The notes: generated from the sequence alone by a model not told the origin. Shown: positions 51,528 through 63,965, numbered from the stretch's first letter. The stretch is 64,000 nucleotides of DNA from Branchiostoma floridae (GCF_000003815.2 NC_049993.1:9853050-9917049), one strand, 5' to 3'. Numbers and translations: made by a program.

Positions 51528-54500
51528 CTACTGTAGGTTCTCTGTCTGCTCCTTTAGCCTCCAGGCTGCGTCCATGTATTTTGTGATCTCTGAGTTCTGG
51601 CGGGGGAAGTGCAGTCGTCTGTCTTCACGGTCTTGCTTTATCTGTAAAGAAAAGATGAAAAGTTATTATTATTGACGCAAACCAACTGAACCAAATGTTG
51701 ATGCAAATCAACAAAACAGACATTGATGCGATGATCTTGGGGGAACATTTTTCTGCTACTTTTTGAAATGGAATATTCCTGATGAAAAATCTTTACCTGA
51801 AAATAAGACTAGCCTTTGAGGCATCAAGAAAAAAAAATACTAAGGCCACACCAATTTAATTTCTTGGTTCACGGATTTTTTCATAAAAAATATGGAGCGA
51901 GAGGGCGAAATAAAAATAAAAATAAAAATTGTAAAATGGTTGGGGTAAAGGTAACGGCTAATCCAAAACATAAAGAAAAAAAGTTTTCAGCTTGAAAAAA
52001 GTACAAAAACACTATTTTTGTACAGTAACGGCACCTGTACCCACACTTTAAGGAGCTTATGATATAAAGGCCAATTTGCTACACCAGAAAGTTGGTGAAT
52101 GGTTTCATTAATGGTGAAAATTTGCTGAGTGGTAATTTTTATTTTTATTTTTTTTCCCAAAAAATAGGAGCGAGCGAATCCGTGAACCAAGAAATTAAAT
52201 CGGTGTGGCCTAAAGTTGAAATCAAAACAATTCTTTTCTATGAAAGTCATGCATACAAAAAGTTTGAAATTCCTGCTCCCCCCTTTGGAACTTTTTTTTG
52301 AAATTGACATTGTACAAAAATATTTAACTGAAAAATTCCATTTCAAATTTCAAAACAATAATTTTTTCCCTGTAATAGCCAAGCTTACCAAGGGTTTGTG
52401 AATCCAGCCGATTTCTTGAGCCTCCGTCTGAGGGAAGATGAACTTCTTCTCAGGCTCCTTGTGTGCCCGGCGGATGATCTTAAGAAATTGGGCTGCAGAA
52501 GAGGAAAAAGACAATTGTACTTAGTCTTAACCCCACGATATAGAATGTTTTGCAAAGACATGCACCTTCACAAGGTGTAGAATTGTGTAAAGTGTGAAAA
52601 TATAAACTTCTTGACATGTTCTTTTCTTTAGAACTGTTGTAAACAAATAGCAACAGTTACTGAAGACCATCCTTCTATTGTATTATCACACAAGGCCAGG
52701 CTTACAATCTATTGATTTCTGTGTACTCAAGTTTTAGTACAGGGGAGAGGTGGGTCCAGCTATACTCAAACACAACAAAGCATAATGCCCCTCATTGAGT
52801 TGGTAATGAGTTGATGTTACAAGAGTGACCAATTCTTTCTGTTGATACATACTGTAAATGCAGAAATGTCGTGGTAGTTTTATATTAGCGGTTTTCGCGG
52901 TGGCTACTTCACCAAGAACTTAAAACCACCACGAACATTTTTTCATTATTATAGTATTAGTATGAGGCTGCGGTCTAGGGCGCTACCACAGACTTAAAAC
53001 CCATTTAAACGTGAACACTTCATTCGCCCGCTACCACGAAAGTAAATCTCTGCAAACTTAAATGCATTTACAGTAGTGAGTTTATTAGGACAAGTAATGA
53101 GGTCCCCTCCATTGAGCTCCTTAAAACCCCATCTGTCAGAAGAGGCATACAATTTACTTGGTGTTTGTGTTCTTTCCTAAACCCAAACAGGTGTTCCTGC
53201 TGGTTTAAGGTACAGGTGTGCACTAGGGCTGGGTACCGGTACAGAAAATTCAGGTCCAGGTCCAGTTCAGGTCCAGAGGATCAGGTCCAGGTCCGGACCT
53301 GAACCTGGACCTGATTCAGTATGACTCATACCAATGGTCCATTTCACTACAAAGAAATCTGTTTGGTGGAGTATTAGACATAACACTGGCGTTTTAAAAT
53401 ACTACAACGCTAACTGCACCTGTACGATTGACTGTAAACATTGGTAGAAATTACTATAAACTCTACTCTACTTCACTCTTGTCATTTTCTTCCAACTGCA
53501 AGTGCCAAAACGTATGAATGCCTTATAAAATAATATGTTAATTTTCTAATCGGTCCAACATCCGGTCCACCTAATTTTTTCAGGTCCGGTTTTTCTGGAC
53601 CGGTCCAATAAGAAAAACCGGTTTTGTACCGGTACGCTGTACCGATACCCAGCCCTAGTGTGCACAATGTGGCATTGTTAAGACTGGAAACTGTTTATGG
53701 AACTCTGTAGCTTTTACATTCATCTCATATGCAACATGTACATCGGTTATATCTCATACCATCAACATTTTCAAACACTGGATCATGTACATTAAATTTT
53801 GTACTTTCAGCAAAAAGGATAACTGCAATACTTGTTTCAGATTATGCTTTCAACAAGATCAAGTGAAGGTATGTTTGTGCATCACTGTAATGTTGATAAT
53901 TCCCTTCCAACAACAGTAAAGTTTCTCTCCTGGCTATTTTCTATTGTTACTGACTTTTTAAACAAATATCAAAAATATGTCTGCCATGGTAGAACTATTC
54001 TTCAATGAGGCATCGAAAATGTGTGTATGTAAATGAGGGCACAGCCCACTGACTGTGCTCATTCCAGGCATGTTGTTACCTAGGAAACTATGCAGGCATG
54101 GGAACATGCAACCGGATCTGTTGTGTTCTGCTGTGTAACCTAAAAATTTGTTCACAATTTTCAATACTACATACATCTATCAATTAGCTTGATTTTTTAT
54201 GTTGATGAGGGGGAGGCACAGGGGATAGAATTTTACAGTTACAGTTATGTATACAGTACCAGTAGTAGGACTAGCCAAAAGATGATTACCTTTTATTTAT
54301 TTCTAGAAATCAAGTCCCTTTATCCAGAGACAAAGATATTTGACCTGTAAAATTTTTAATTTTTTTTTAGCTAAAACCTTTCTATTGTTGCTTTAATCAA
54401 AATGCATGAATGTTTTTTTTATTTGGATTTTCTTGCTACAGTGTTGTTTCTAGGGAAACAAGGGCTATTGGAATTGTCTACATCGAACAAATGGAATTTT

Positions 54501-56283
54501 GTTTCAACAGCAGAACCATTGTGACATTTTCTTGGTTTTAGATATCCCTACATTGTTGTGGAAACACAGAAACTGTTATTCAAGACCGGATTACTTGACT
54601 TCATTGTTCACTTTTGCCCTTTCTTTTCAACTGCTTCGCTTTACAGGCAAATGTTGATGTTTAACATTTCTTGCTTTCATTTTGTCGTTTAGTACAGTTA
54701 GAATAGACTGTAGCATGGTCAAAATCAAGAATTTGTGCACAGTTTCTGACTTTGAGTTCTCAGTTGAAACAAAAGTAGCAACAACTGGAAATGCTGGTGG
54801 TTTGTTTGCAGAAAATTGACTGCAAGAACTGTGGACTTAAGTACTGTAGTACAAAATTTGCAGTAGGTATATGTATCCTGAGCTTGCTAGTGAACTCATT
54901 CTGTGGAAGCCAACACACGGGTATGCACATGCTGGGCGACCTCGACTACCATACATAGACCAGCTTGCTCGTGATGTGGGGTTGCGGACTTAGAGAACGC
55001 TATGTGGGACAGAGACGTTTGGAAGGAGAGAGTGGACCTGGTCCGGGCAAGTAGCCCGCGACAATGATGATATATATCCAACTTTCTATTATATGTGGCT
55101 CGTATACAAGGTTGGATTATTGGAAATAATAAAAAAGTTAAAAGTTAATAAAAAAAGTTTCCTTACGATCTTCCTCGCCGTCCGCAGAATCATGTGTGGA
55201 GTTCGGTTTCCCTGTTAGAGTGTACACTGGAAAAAAACACAGGAATAGAATTGTTAGATATGATCCTTTAGCATTATAGCCAGAACATTGCTGTATTTCA
55301 TCCCAACATCTACTTGGAGATTTCTCTTGTCCTCTGATTTTTAAAAGAACTGCCTCAGTACTCAAGCAGAAGTTAGGCTCTGTCTTGTTTTTTTAACGTC
55401 ATTTAGTAGGCATTTACTTGTTGGGCTTTCTATTTTGTCAGTTTTTTCTTTCTGTCCATTTTGGCTGATGCCGATGGAAAGAAAAAGAGCGGAAAAAATA
55501 GCCCAGCAAAAACATGTTAAAAGACGTCATAAAAAAGCCAAAGCGAAACCTCCTGCCTGGAGAGTACTGCCTCGGATCATTCGATGTCTGACGCATCGAC
55601 CTGTGTAACTAGCTGACCTCTAAGTACCCTTGAATGACACTTGTTAGCTCCATACCCCATAGCGGAGTGTGTTTGTAAAATGAGAGTCAAAGAATTTGAG
55701 TGTATCAGGCCATGAAAAAGTACTTTCTAGAAAGCGGATCTAACGTATAGTCTAGTATTTGTACTATGGCAGTTCTTGCTTTCTTTCTGTTTTAGTGCTA
55801 CTACCACAGATCCAAATTATAGACCTGATTTTCTACATCTGAACTTTGGGCAATTAGATTAATCTGAATCACTAGAGTCAAAAATATGTGAATTGCCACT
55901 AGTTTGCCTAACTGATGAAAAAAATGCGTCATTGAAAAATGTAGGGTTTGGCTCTGTGTCTAAAGCACGGTTTTGAGGCCTTGTATACATTTTTTTCAGA
56001 TTGCCAACATTTCTTCTCTAGCTCTTTTCCATCGCTGCATTCCCCCCTACACTAATCCAATTAGAAAAAAATACAAGGCTGGCTTTCTCATACATATTCC
56101 TTTTATGGTAAAGAATCTTTTTAACTTAAAGGCAAAGTTCTTACATTTCCTGAAAGGGTTGATGCTATAGTTGGTGTAGAGCTTCTGGTTGAGAGTTTCC
56201 TTTTTGATGGTTTCACACAGGATGGCGTGCTGGTGAACAATGTTGATGGGGTCCTTCGTCGGTTGTTGTGCCTTAGTGGCCAT
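51528..56283 (-). CDS. CFAP144: Cilia- and flagella-associated protein 144 (FAM183 family)
   Basis: CFAP144/FAM183 proteins are small microtubule inner proteins of the ciliary doublet. Four coding exons on the - strand: 56283-56145, 55226-55167, 52492-52389, 51641-51528, joining to 139 codons with stop (138 residues; family members are about 130-140). Exon 1 reads MATKAQQPTKDPINIVHQHA and QKLYTNYSINPFRK, exon 2 LYTLTGKPNSTHD, exon 3 QFLKIIRRAHKEPEKKFIFP and EIGWIHKPL, exon 4 RRLHFPRQNSEITKYMDAAW ending RLKEQTENLQ. These match the FAM183 family as I remember it. The ATG context ACAAGATGG is good. A non-coding first exon probably ends at the donor near 57052 (CTCAG|GTGAGTG on -). Three transposable-element copies sit in intron 3 or the 3' UTR. 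Confidence 0.92.
51842..52212. mobile_element. TIR element with AGGCCACACC ends
   Basis: Left end AAGGCCACACCAATTTAATT then TCTTGGTTCACGGA; right end TCCGTGAACCAAGAAATTAA then ATCGGTGTGGCCTA: about 34 bases of terminal inverted repeat with one or two mismatches. Inside it is very AT-rich, with (AAAAT)n on one side and its complement on the other. It lies in CFAP144 intron 3, close to exon 3. Confidence 0.85.
52850..53075. mobile_element. TTCGCGG-type MITE, decayed
   Basis: It runs from TACTGTAAATGCAGAAATGT to AAATGCATTTACAGTA, but many CG sites have become CA or TG (GTCGTGGTAGTTTTATATTA), as expected of methylation-driven decay. In CFAP144 intron 3. Confidence 0.82.
53224..53657. mobile_element. 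hAT-like MITE, copy 2, with 8-bp target duplication
   Basis: Same ends (TAGGGCTGGGTACC / ACCCAGCCCTA) and same 434-base length as the copy at 48996-49429. It is flanked by the perfect 8-mer GTGTGCAC at 53216-53223 and 53658-53665. In CFAP144 intron 3. Confidence 0.9.
54897..55075 (+). pseudogene. LINE reverse-transcriptase C-terminal fragment
   Basis: On the + strand the translation runs LILWKPTHGYAHAGRPRLPY then IDQLARDVGLRT, a stop, then RTLCGTETFGRREWTW. The pattern W-P-HG...GRP...Y-DQL-D-GL...W is the tail seen after the reverse transcriptase domain in many animal non-LTR retrotransposons. The in-frame stop and missing 5' part show it is a dead fragment. In CFAP144 intron 2. Confidence 0.65.
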
Positions 56284-57053
56284 CTTGTTGATGTGTCTGT
56301 TGTCACGGCTTCAGGGAGATTGTCAACAACTTTTTTTCTGTAATAACACAACATTAGATTATAATCCTTACAGTGCCTTTTGGTGTATAGGCGTGGGCCG
56401 CACCTCCATCCGAATGCTGGCAACATTAACTATCATCATCATGGCAGGGTGTTGTCAATCTCTGGGAGGAACCCCTCCCTTGAACTACTCCAATCTCTTC
56501 TGCATCAATGAAAGTTGCCACACATTTTATATATTTATTTACGTGAGATCGTGACTGTTTTCTCAAATTGCCTGCCAACGCGCTGAAGTGGTTTGTCATA
56601 AAGGTGGTCTATTGTTTACACCAATAACAAGAGTCACATTTCATCTTAGTACGGTGAGAAATACAATTCAAAGAGAACTGTTTTGAAACTAGTATGATCT
56701 TTTTCAGTTCTTTTAAAAGAAGAAACCGCTTTTGAACCTCGTCAACTTTTCCAAAAGCATGGAAATCTTACAATGACGATCGAACACAGCCGATTGTTTG
56801 TTGCGTGTAGCGAGGCAGTGACAGCTTCTCGCCTGGGACCCTACAAAGCTCTGGCTGTCTCTCTGTTTGGGTTGTAAATGATACGCTATGCGGTGGGCAA
56901 ATTAGATTGGGGAAACGCGCCATATTGTCAGTGCCCAGCAGCCTCTAAAACTCCCGTCCTATTTTACCCCAAAAGAGCCAAATTAAGTCGATTTGCGCCA
57001 TCCTATATGATCTGAAGTGATGCTAGAATGAATGAGAGGTCTTCACTCACCTG

Positions 57054-57210
57054 AGGCGGCCGGTGTTTTGGCTGGTACACGCGGCGTTACTGTTTGAATC
57101 TAGCACCAAGCGACTGAAAAGGGCCCCAAACAAAAGGACTTTACCTCTCTGTTTACACAGCTGACGTAGGGTGTAAACAACCCGTTGCCACGATACCAAA
57201 GAACCAATCG
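57054..57210 (-). promoter_or_regulatory. CFAP144 first-exon/promoter region with near X-box
   Basis: On the - strand, GCCGCCTCAG|GTGAGTGAAG near 57046-57062 looks like the donor of a non-coding first exon. Upstream of it (57184-57197) GTTGCCACGATACC has one perfect X-box half-site and one mismatch in the other. CCAAT lies at 57204-57208. The region also serves as the left flank of the FZR1 promoter. RFX control of a ciliary gene would be expected but is not shown. Confidence 0.4.
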
Positions 57211-57977
57211 CTTCCGACCTTCAAATCATATCAATCTCAGCGTAATTTTTGTCTACTGATTTAGAAATACTTTGAGTGTTTTTGTATTATTTGCTGTTAT
57301 ACAGTGGAAATATGAAAATTTAGGCAGAAAGAATTAAAAAGGTGTAATTTGGGTTCCGAGTTTTACCGAACAGTCCCGAACGATTCCGGCGGAATGTAAC
57401 GGAAATTGCCGGAGATTGTCGACTCCCGTGACGCTTTTCGCGTGGGTGCCATCTTGGGTTCGAATTTCTGTGCCGCTGGAGGGAGGGACGGACAGTCGTG
57501 AAGAAAATACGTATTTTGGACGACTTTCCTCGCCCAGTTTCCTCAGAAAACATCGAGGTACGGCCAGGGATTAGGTTTTACCAAGTTCAACCCGGATATA
57601 AATCAAGGGAAAGTGGAGAAGAAGCAAGAAAACCTGGACGCGTCCCGTCCACCATTTTTGTTGACAGACGACAAGACTGCAGTTCTGCCGGCGAAGGGAC
57701 AACAAAAACAGCCGCCGTCAAAACATCGAAAGGCGTCGTTTGGCCGTCTCTACACATCCTTCTGTGCGCTGTGGTTCTTTCCTGTGGATAGACTGGGAAC
57801 ATAGTCCGCAAGGACTTGATCTGTCGTGAAATTCTGCAGCTAAACTTTCGGTGAGCAGGCTTTAGGAGTCGTGGTTCGCTTTCAAGTTTTGTAGACCGGC
57901 TGCTTTCTATTCTACTAACTGATACTCAGTCTAACGTTCCATTCTGAATTATACGGACCATAAGTACTGTTGATAGA
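57211..57977 (+). other. FZR1 upstream region and 5' leader
   Basis: No conserved coding sequence. A 97-codon open frame at 57498-57791 has no recognisable homology and ends before the FZR1 start, so if transcribed it would be an upstream frame in the leader. The sequence is locally richer in C and G (57360-57780), as expected near a housekeeping promoter. Confidence 0.4.
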
Positions 57978-60900
57978 ATGGACCAGGACTACGAAAGGAG
58001 GCTTTTAAGGCAACAGAACGGACAAAATTGCTTTGGGTCGCCTGTCAGTTCGGTAAGTCTCTTGTGATATCTTTTGGGCGTGTATATATTTTTAACACAG
58101 CTGTTATAGACTTTAAATTTAACTTGTGTCGTCTGTGTGTATTTTTAGCCTCTAACTGCTTGCTGGATTTTGAGTCATAGCTTTCTGTAAAATAATATTA
58201 ACTGCACGAATATTCTACGGAGTATTGTTGGCATACAGGCATAATGGATTTAGGTTAGGTACAATATGTAACATATGCTTGCTAGGCAGTGTTTTGTTTA
58301 CAAAACCTTGGCATGTTTGGACAAGACGATAGTTCTTTGTGTGCATGCAGCATTTTTGGAAAAAATAAGGCATGTCTCTGACCAAGCATTTTGTATGTTT
58401 TTGGTATCGTAGGTAACAGGTGTGGAAGGAACAAAGCCAGTTTGACAGCTCTTTGTTGACAGTTGTCTATAAATTTGAATAATCCCATGGGGGCTTGATG
58501 CACTGTAAATGCAGAAATGTTCGCGGTGGATTAATGTTCGCGGTTTTCGCGGTAACCACTTCACCGCGAATTTAAAACCACCGCGAACATTTTTCTATTA
58601 TGATATTAGATTGCAGTCTATGGTGTTACCGCGAACTTAAATCCACCGCGAAAAGTCCTTTTTCCCGCTACCGCGAAATTAAATCCCCGCGAACTTAAAT
58701 ACATTTACAGTATTGGGAAGCTGAGAAACTGTATCAGCTGCAATTAACAACTGCTGTTCACCATAAAGTGTTATTTATGAATAACTCATGTACATGCATA
58801 AGGAAATGCTGATCACAAGCTAGCTAGAGCACCTGTTTGTTAAATTAACAAAGAATTGCTTACTAGTACTTGAGAAAAGATTTGTTCATAACAAAATTAA
58901 ATCAAATGTTACCAAAATCATTCAGGTAAAATGAAATTGCAAATGCTTTCTTTACCATTTCTGAACAATGCTTTAGTGCAGTTTAATGAAACAAAGCATG
59001 CAAGACACATCTGAATTAATTTTCCATGTTTTATATGCAGTACATAGACATTGTCCTATTTGAATAGATAGACATTTGCAAACCTAACCATGAAGTAATT
59101 GCTTGAGGGTTATAATGAATTGTAATTAAGAAAATTCTTGCATTATAACACATGTTTATTTTTTCCAGCCTATCAGCCCAATGGCTGGAAGAGAATCACT
59201 TGGCACAAGCCCCGTGTCATCACCGAGTAAGGACAAGTATGGGGACCGCTTTATACCAAGTCGGGCTGGAGCCAACTGGGAGATCGGCTTCAACAGCATC
59301 CAGGGCATGTACGAGAAAACATCTGGTCAGGCACGCAAAGCAAGGGAGGCTAATTCTGACAATGGCAAAGGTAAGAAAATAAAGATGTATTTGTAACATT
59401 GTTTTAATACTTTTATTGCAATTTTGCTTGAGTGGATAATGATTTCCTTTTTGTTATTTGTTAATTCAAGAAGAAAGATTCAAGAAGGATGGCCTTTTGG
59501 AAATCAAAGTTTTGCAGAGAGCAAATACCAAATTGACATCAATATCTTGATGTTTTGCTAAATGCAATGGAATTGATTTTGAAACTGTTGGTGACAAAAG
59601 TTAAAAAATGTTGTGGCTTACTTACCATTCTTGTTCTTTCAGATGGTCTTGCATACACTTGTCTATTAAAGAACGAACTCCTAGGAGCTGGAATAGAAGA
59701 CTTGAAAGAACAGACGGAAGACAGAAGAGGTGTCCTTAGTCCCACCACACCAGAAAAAAGAAATTTATTCAGGTAGGTGCAGTCTCCTGGGCTAATAAGT
59801 TGTGACTTCAGGTAAACATGCAGGGTTGGTATAATGAATCAACCACAGTCTCAGGAAATCATTGCTAACTAGATTTGTGGCATCTTCTCAAGTCAGGGAC
59901 TCGTATTCTAGCTACCGTCCACTCATGTGTCACTGTGACACTGAATTTCCAAATGTCTGCTTGAGCTCCATTACCATGCTGTTAATAGTGTTATAGAGGA
60001 CTGTGGTACTCAAATCTGAGTGCTCACTTGTAATGCAATGTATGTGTATGTTTATATCAGGTGAATATACAATAAGTGCCTGACTGTTCTACAGGGAAGC
60101 AATCAGAAGATACCAGAGCTAGAATAGGACGAATACGAAGCTACTGTTTGTGCCTTAGTACCATCACAAGTTCTTATTTGTATTTGCTGCTCTGGAGGGT
60201 AGTAATCAGAAGAGCAAACCAGAGCTAAAATAGGATGGATATCAAACTACGTAACTGCTATTTTTTGCTTTTGTCCTTGTTAGTTTAATAAGATTGAATG
60301 TTTTCCTCTGTGCAGATATCACCTGACAGCCAAGCAGGCAAGTCCAGAGAACACAGACCACCTCTCACCCTACTCCTTATCTCCTGTGGGGAAAAAGTCA
60401 CAGAAACTCCTCCGTTCACCCAGAAAACAGACACGCAAGATATCCAAAATTCCTTTCAAAGTGAGTAAAATTGGATATTTAATGCTTTACCTGTAGCAAA
60501 CTTAACTTAGCTTGTGACTTCAGGTCACTATTAGACTGTGTCAGTTTCTATTCTTTCTTGGACAGTTTAAAGTTAAGATTTCTTACAATCTACTTCAAGA
60601 AGACTCTGTAAGGTTAAGTAACAAACACTGTTTTCTTCTCCTTCCAGGTTCTTGATGCCCCAGAACTGCAAGACGACTTCTACCTTAATCTTGTTGATTG
60701 GTCAGCTACTAACATCTTGAGTGTTGGACTGGGGACTTGTGTATACTTGTGGAGCGCATGTACTAGTCAGGTAGGTCTTCTTCTTTCTGAGTTTTGTCAT
60801 GGTCATAGCTGATAGATAGTCTAGCATCAAGTGCAAGAGATCTGTTTGATTTTAGCTGAAAATAGTACAGAATTTTAATTGTAGTGTACAATCAATTTTG

Positions 60901-63900
60901 TTCATAACTCAAGCATAACTTCAGTAAATGTTTACCCCTGGGCTTTGCTAAATGTATATTGTACAATAACAATGATATAAGAAGTTCCAACATTAAGGTT
61001 AGATACTCTGTTCCAAATGCATTTATATAAAGGATATCTACATTTCAGGCAGCAGTTATTAGCTGTGTGCAATTTGTCTTGACTAACATCATGTGTTTTT
61101 TCTGTGCAGGTGACAAGACTATGTGACTTGTCGTGTGACGGTGACTCCGTAACGTCAGTCAACTGGAACGAGAGAGGAAACCTGGTTGCGGTCGGGACAC
61201 ACAAGGGTTATGTCCAGGTCTGGGACGCCATGGCAGGCAAAAGGATCTCCATGCTAGAGGGGCACTCGGCCAGAGTTGGTTAGTAGCAGGCCTTTCAGTC
61301 GACACATGTTGGAGTCATCCAGAATTTAACCTATATGTAACTTGCAGTGCTACCAACAATTATTCATTATCAACAAGTTTAATACACCACAGCAAAAGTG
61401 TATTATGGGCAGAGTTCTTTTGTTGCATTCAGTAGGCAAATGTTTCAATCCCCATTTTGAGAAGAACTATAAGCCATTACATACTGCTTCTGTGCTTAGC
61501 ACTCATAACTTGTAAGAAAGAGTGGAAGTTGAACATAATGTGCCACCAATGTGGCCCAAGGGACAAGGAAACAGAGATTTGGGCTGCTATAAATACCATA
61601 TATGGTGTTGGAAGAACTTAAACTAAAACAGAAAACGATAAGTAGGGTAAAAAAAAAGATGATAACGACTTCTTTCCCCCCCACACAGGCGCTTTGGCCT
61701 GGAACGCAGACATCTTGTCATCGGGCAGTAGAGATCGGCTCATTCTGCAGAGGGACGTGAGAACACCCAGCGTGGTGCCGGAGAGAAGACTGGCTGGGCA
61801 CAGACAGGAGGTAAACACAATCGGCACAGGTTGTTGAGGAAACAGTGATGTGGATATAAACTCGGCACAAAAAGTTTGGAATATGAACTTTGGCTGATCA
61901 TATTTCCGTTGTTTTTGCATCAATTTTAATGTGTTATATATCAATAGAAAGCGTGTGTGATTTCCTTTTATATGGTATCAAACTCCTCATGATTTTAAAT
62001 TCGTGAAAAGAGCACCAGGGTTACTTACGTCAGTGGGTCACGAAAAAAATGTGCCCAAATTTCAATTTTTGTGTTCAACTCTGTATCATCCTGCTTGTAT
62101 GGGTGTGGTTGTCAAGGATTCAATCTACTAGTATCCTTTTTTCACGTAATCTTTGGTATACAGAACATCCAAGTTTCTCTTCAACATTTGAGGAGAGTAT
62201 ATGTGTATTTTGGGTGTTGGATGACCGATTCGAAGTGTGGATGCGGCAAGGAGAGTGCCACGCCGACTGTCGCACGGATAGAGCGTAACAGCGCGTAGCG
62301 CTTGTTGTGGTGTATGTATGGCTGCCACAGGAAAAACAAGGTTGGCTATCATCCCAGACAAGACAACCTCAATACTGTGAGATACAGGGACACCATTCTC
62401 CATTCAGTATTCAGTCGCAATGTCTTACCCCTTCAATATGCGGTCGAATGACATTCTGTAAGATTACACCGCCCGTCCACGCACACAGTCTGCATTGATC
62501 CTTGCTCTGTGTGACGGGCGTTGTAGTCTAACACATGTAGAATTGCATTTGGTCCCCCACACACGCTGACGAGGTATGACATTGCGACTGCATTGAAAAT
62601 GGTGTCCCTGTATCTCACAGCATTGAGGTTGTCTTGGCTGGGATGAGGGTGAACTTCGTTTTTCCTGTGGCAGCCATACATACACCACACCATGACACTG
62701 CCTCCACCAAGCGCTACGCGCTGTTACGCTCTATCCGTGCGACAGTCAGCGTGGCATTCTCCTTGCCGCCTCCACACCTCGATTCGGTCATCAACAGCCA
62801 AAAGGGCACACATACTCTTCTCAAATGTTAAAGATGAACTTGGATGCTCTGTATACCAAAGATTACGTGAAAAAAAGGGTAAATTGAATCATTGACACCC
62901 ACACCCATACCAGCAGGATGATACAGAGTTGAACACAAAAATTGAAATTTGGGCACTTTTTTTTCGTGACCCACTGACGTAAGTAGCCCTGGTGCTCGTT
63001 CCAAGAATTTATAGCCATAAGGAGTTAGATACCATATGAAAGGAAATCACACACGCTTTCTATTGATATATAACACATCAAAATTGATGCAGAAACAACG
63101 GAAATATGATCAGCCAAAGTTAATATTCCAAACTTTTTGTGCCGAGTTTAGTTTTGTAAAGCAGTACTGCCAGGGCAGGCTTGAAATATTCACCTGCAAC
63201 CTACTAGTTGCAGAAAAATTGAGATTGCAGGTGAAATTCTAAACAATTTTGCAGGCTAAAATCATTTGCAGGAAATGGAAATTAAGTATTACAAACTCGG
63301 ACTCTTTTGGTTGAAGTGCCAAAGTGCAAGAATATGATGATGCTATTTTGTATTTATGATGTTAATTTATTTGTTTATCTATTACAGGTTTGTGGCCTGA
63401 AGTGGTCTCCAGATCACCAGCACCTGGCCTCAGGTGGCAATGACAATAAGGTAAGAACAAAATCGAGTCTTCCTATATAAGCTTTTTCAATTCAACATCT
63501 TCTCTGAAGTTTGCTGTTTTCTATGTCTTTGTTGAAATCATAAATGTCTAAAAAGATAAATGCACAAATTTACATTATTTACAAAAACCATAACATAGGC
63601 AGGTCAGATATGAAAAGTCCAAATGCATCCCTTGACTGCAAAGGAAAATTAATTTCTTACATGGTAACCTTTGACTTGCAGAGGGAAAATGATCCCAATT
63701 CTAATGCTATGATCCTTTCCTCTCTCCACAGTTATTTGTATGGAACCTGACCAGTGTAAACCCAGTCCAGCAATACACAGAGCACCTGGCTGCAGTCAAG
63801 GCCATCGCCTGGTCACCCCACCAGCATGGCCTGCTGGCGTCCGGCGGGGGCACGGCTGACCGCTGCATCCGGTTCTGGAACACGCTGACATGCCAGCCGC

Positions 63901-63965
63901 TACAGTGTGTAGACACAGGCTCTCAGGTCTGCAACCTGGCCTGGTCCAAACATGCCAATGAGCTG
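57978..63965 (+). CDS. FZR1: Fizzy-related protein (CDH1), APC/C activator, 3' end outside window
   Basis: FZR1/CDH1 activates the anaphase-promoting complex in late mitosis and G1 by presenting D-box/KEN-box substrates. Nine coding exons in the window: 57978-58052, 59169-59370, 59643-59772, 60316-60460, 60648-60770, 61110-61278, 61689-61810, 63388-63450, 63732-63965; 421 codons, the frame being open at the last donor. The human protein is about 496 residues, so about 75 remain beyond 64000. It starts [17 protein letters not shown]. The C-box is DRFIPSR at residues 51-57, followed by [21 protein letters not shown] and [20 protein letters not shown] (CDK-type SP sites) lead to [20 protein letters not shown] and WD40 repeats ([53 protein letters not shown]). 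Identity to CDH1 rather than CDC20 is clear. Intron 1 holds a MITE and intron 7 a 1.3-kb fold-back. Confidence 0.96.
58502..58712. mobile_element. TTCGCGG-type MITE, best-preserved copy
   Basis: ACTGTAAATGCAGAAATGTT to TAAATACATTTACAGTA. CG-containing words (GTTCGCGGTGGATTAATG; ACCGCGAATTTAAAACCACC) are almost all intact, so this is probably the youngest copy here. In FZR1 intron 1. Confidence 0.9.
61857..63151. mobile_element. Fold-back of two decayed Tc1/mariner-like transposase fragments
   Basis: Ends TAAACTCGGCACAAAAAG and its reverse complement CTTTTTGTGCCGAGTTTA; both arms are inverted copies over most of about 640 bases each, meeting near 62500. TA at each end fits Tc1/mariner insertion. 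The left arm on + and the right arm on - both encode pieces resembling a Tc1-type transposase ([17 protein letters not shown]; on the right arm [20 protein letters not shown] then [10 protein letters not shown] and [11 protein letters not shown]). Frames are broken in both arms. In FZR1 intron 7. Confidence 0.8.

Noticed and set aside
57498-57791. A 97-codon frame upstream of FZR1 as a separate gene
   Set aside because: No homology, and it sits where the FZR1 leader is expected; at most an upstream open frame.
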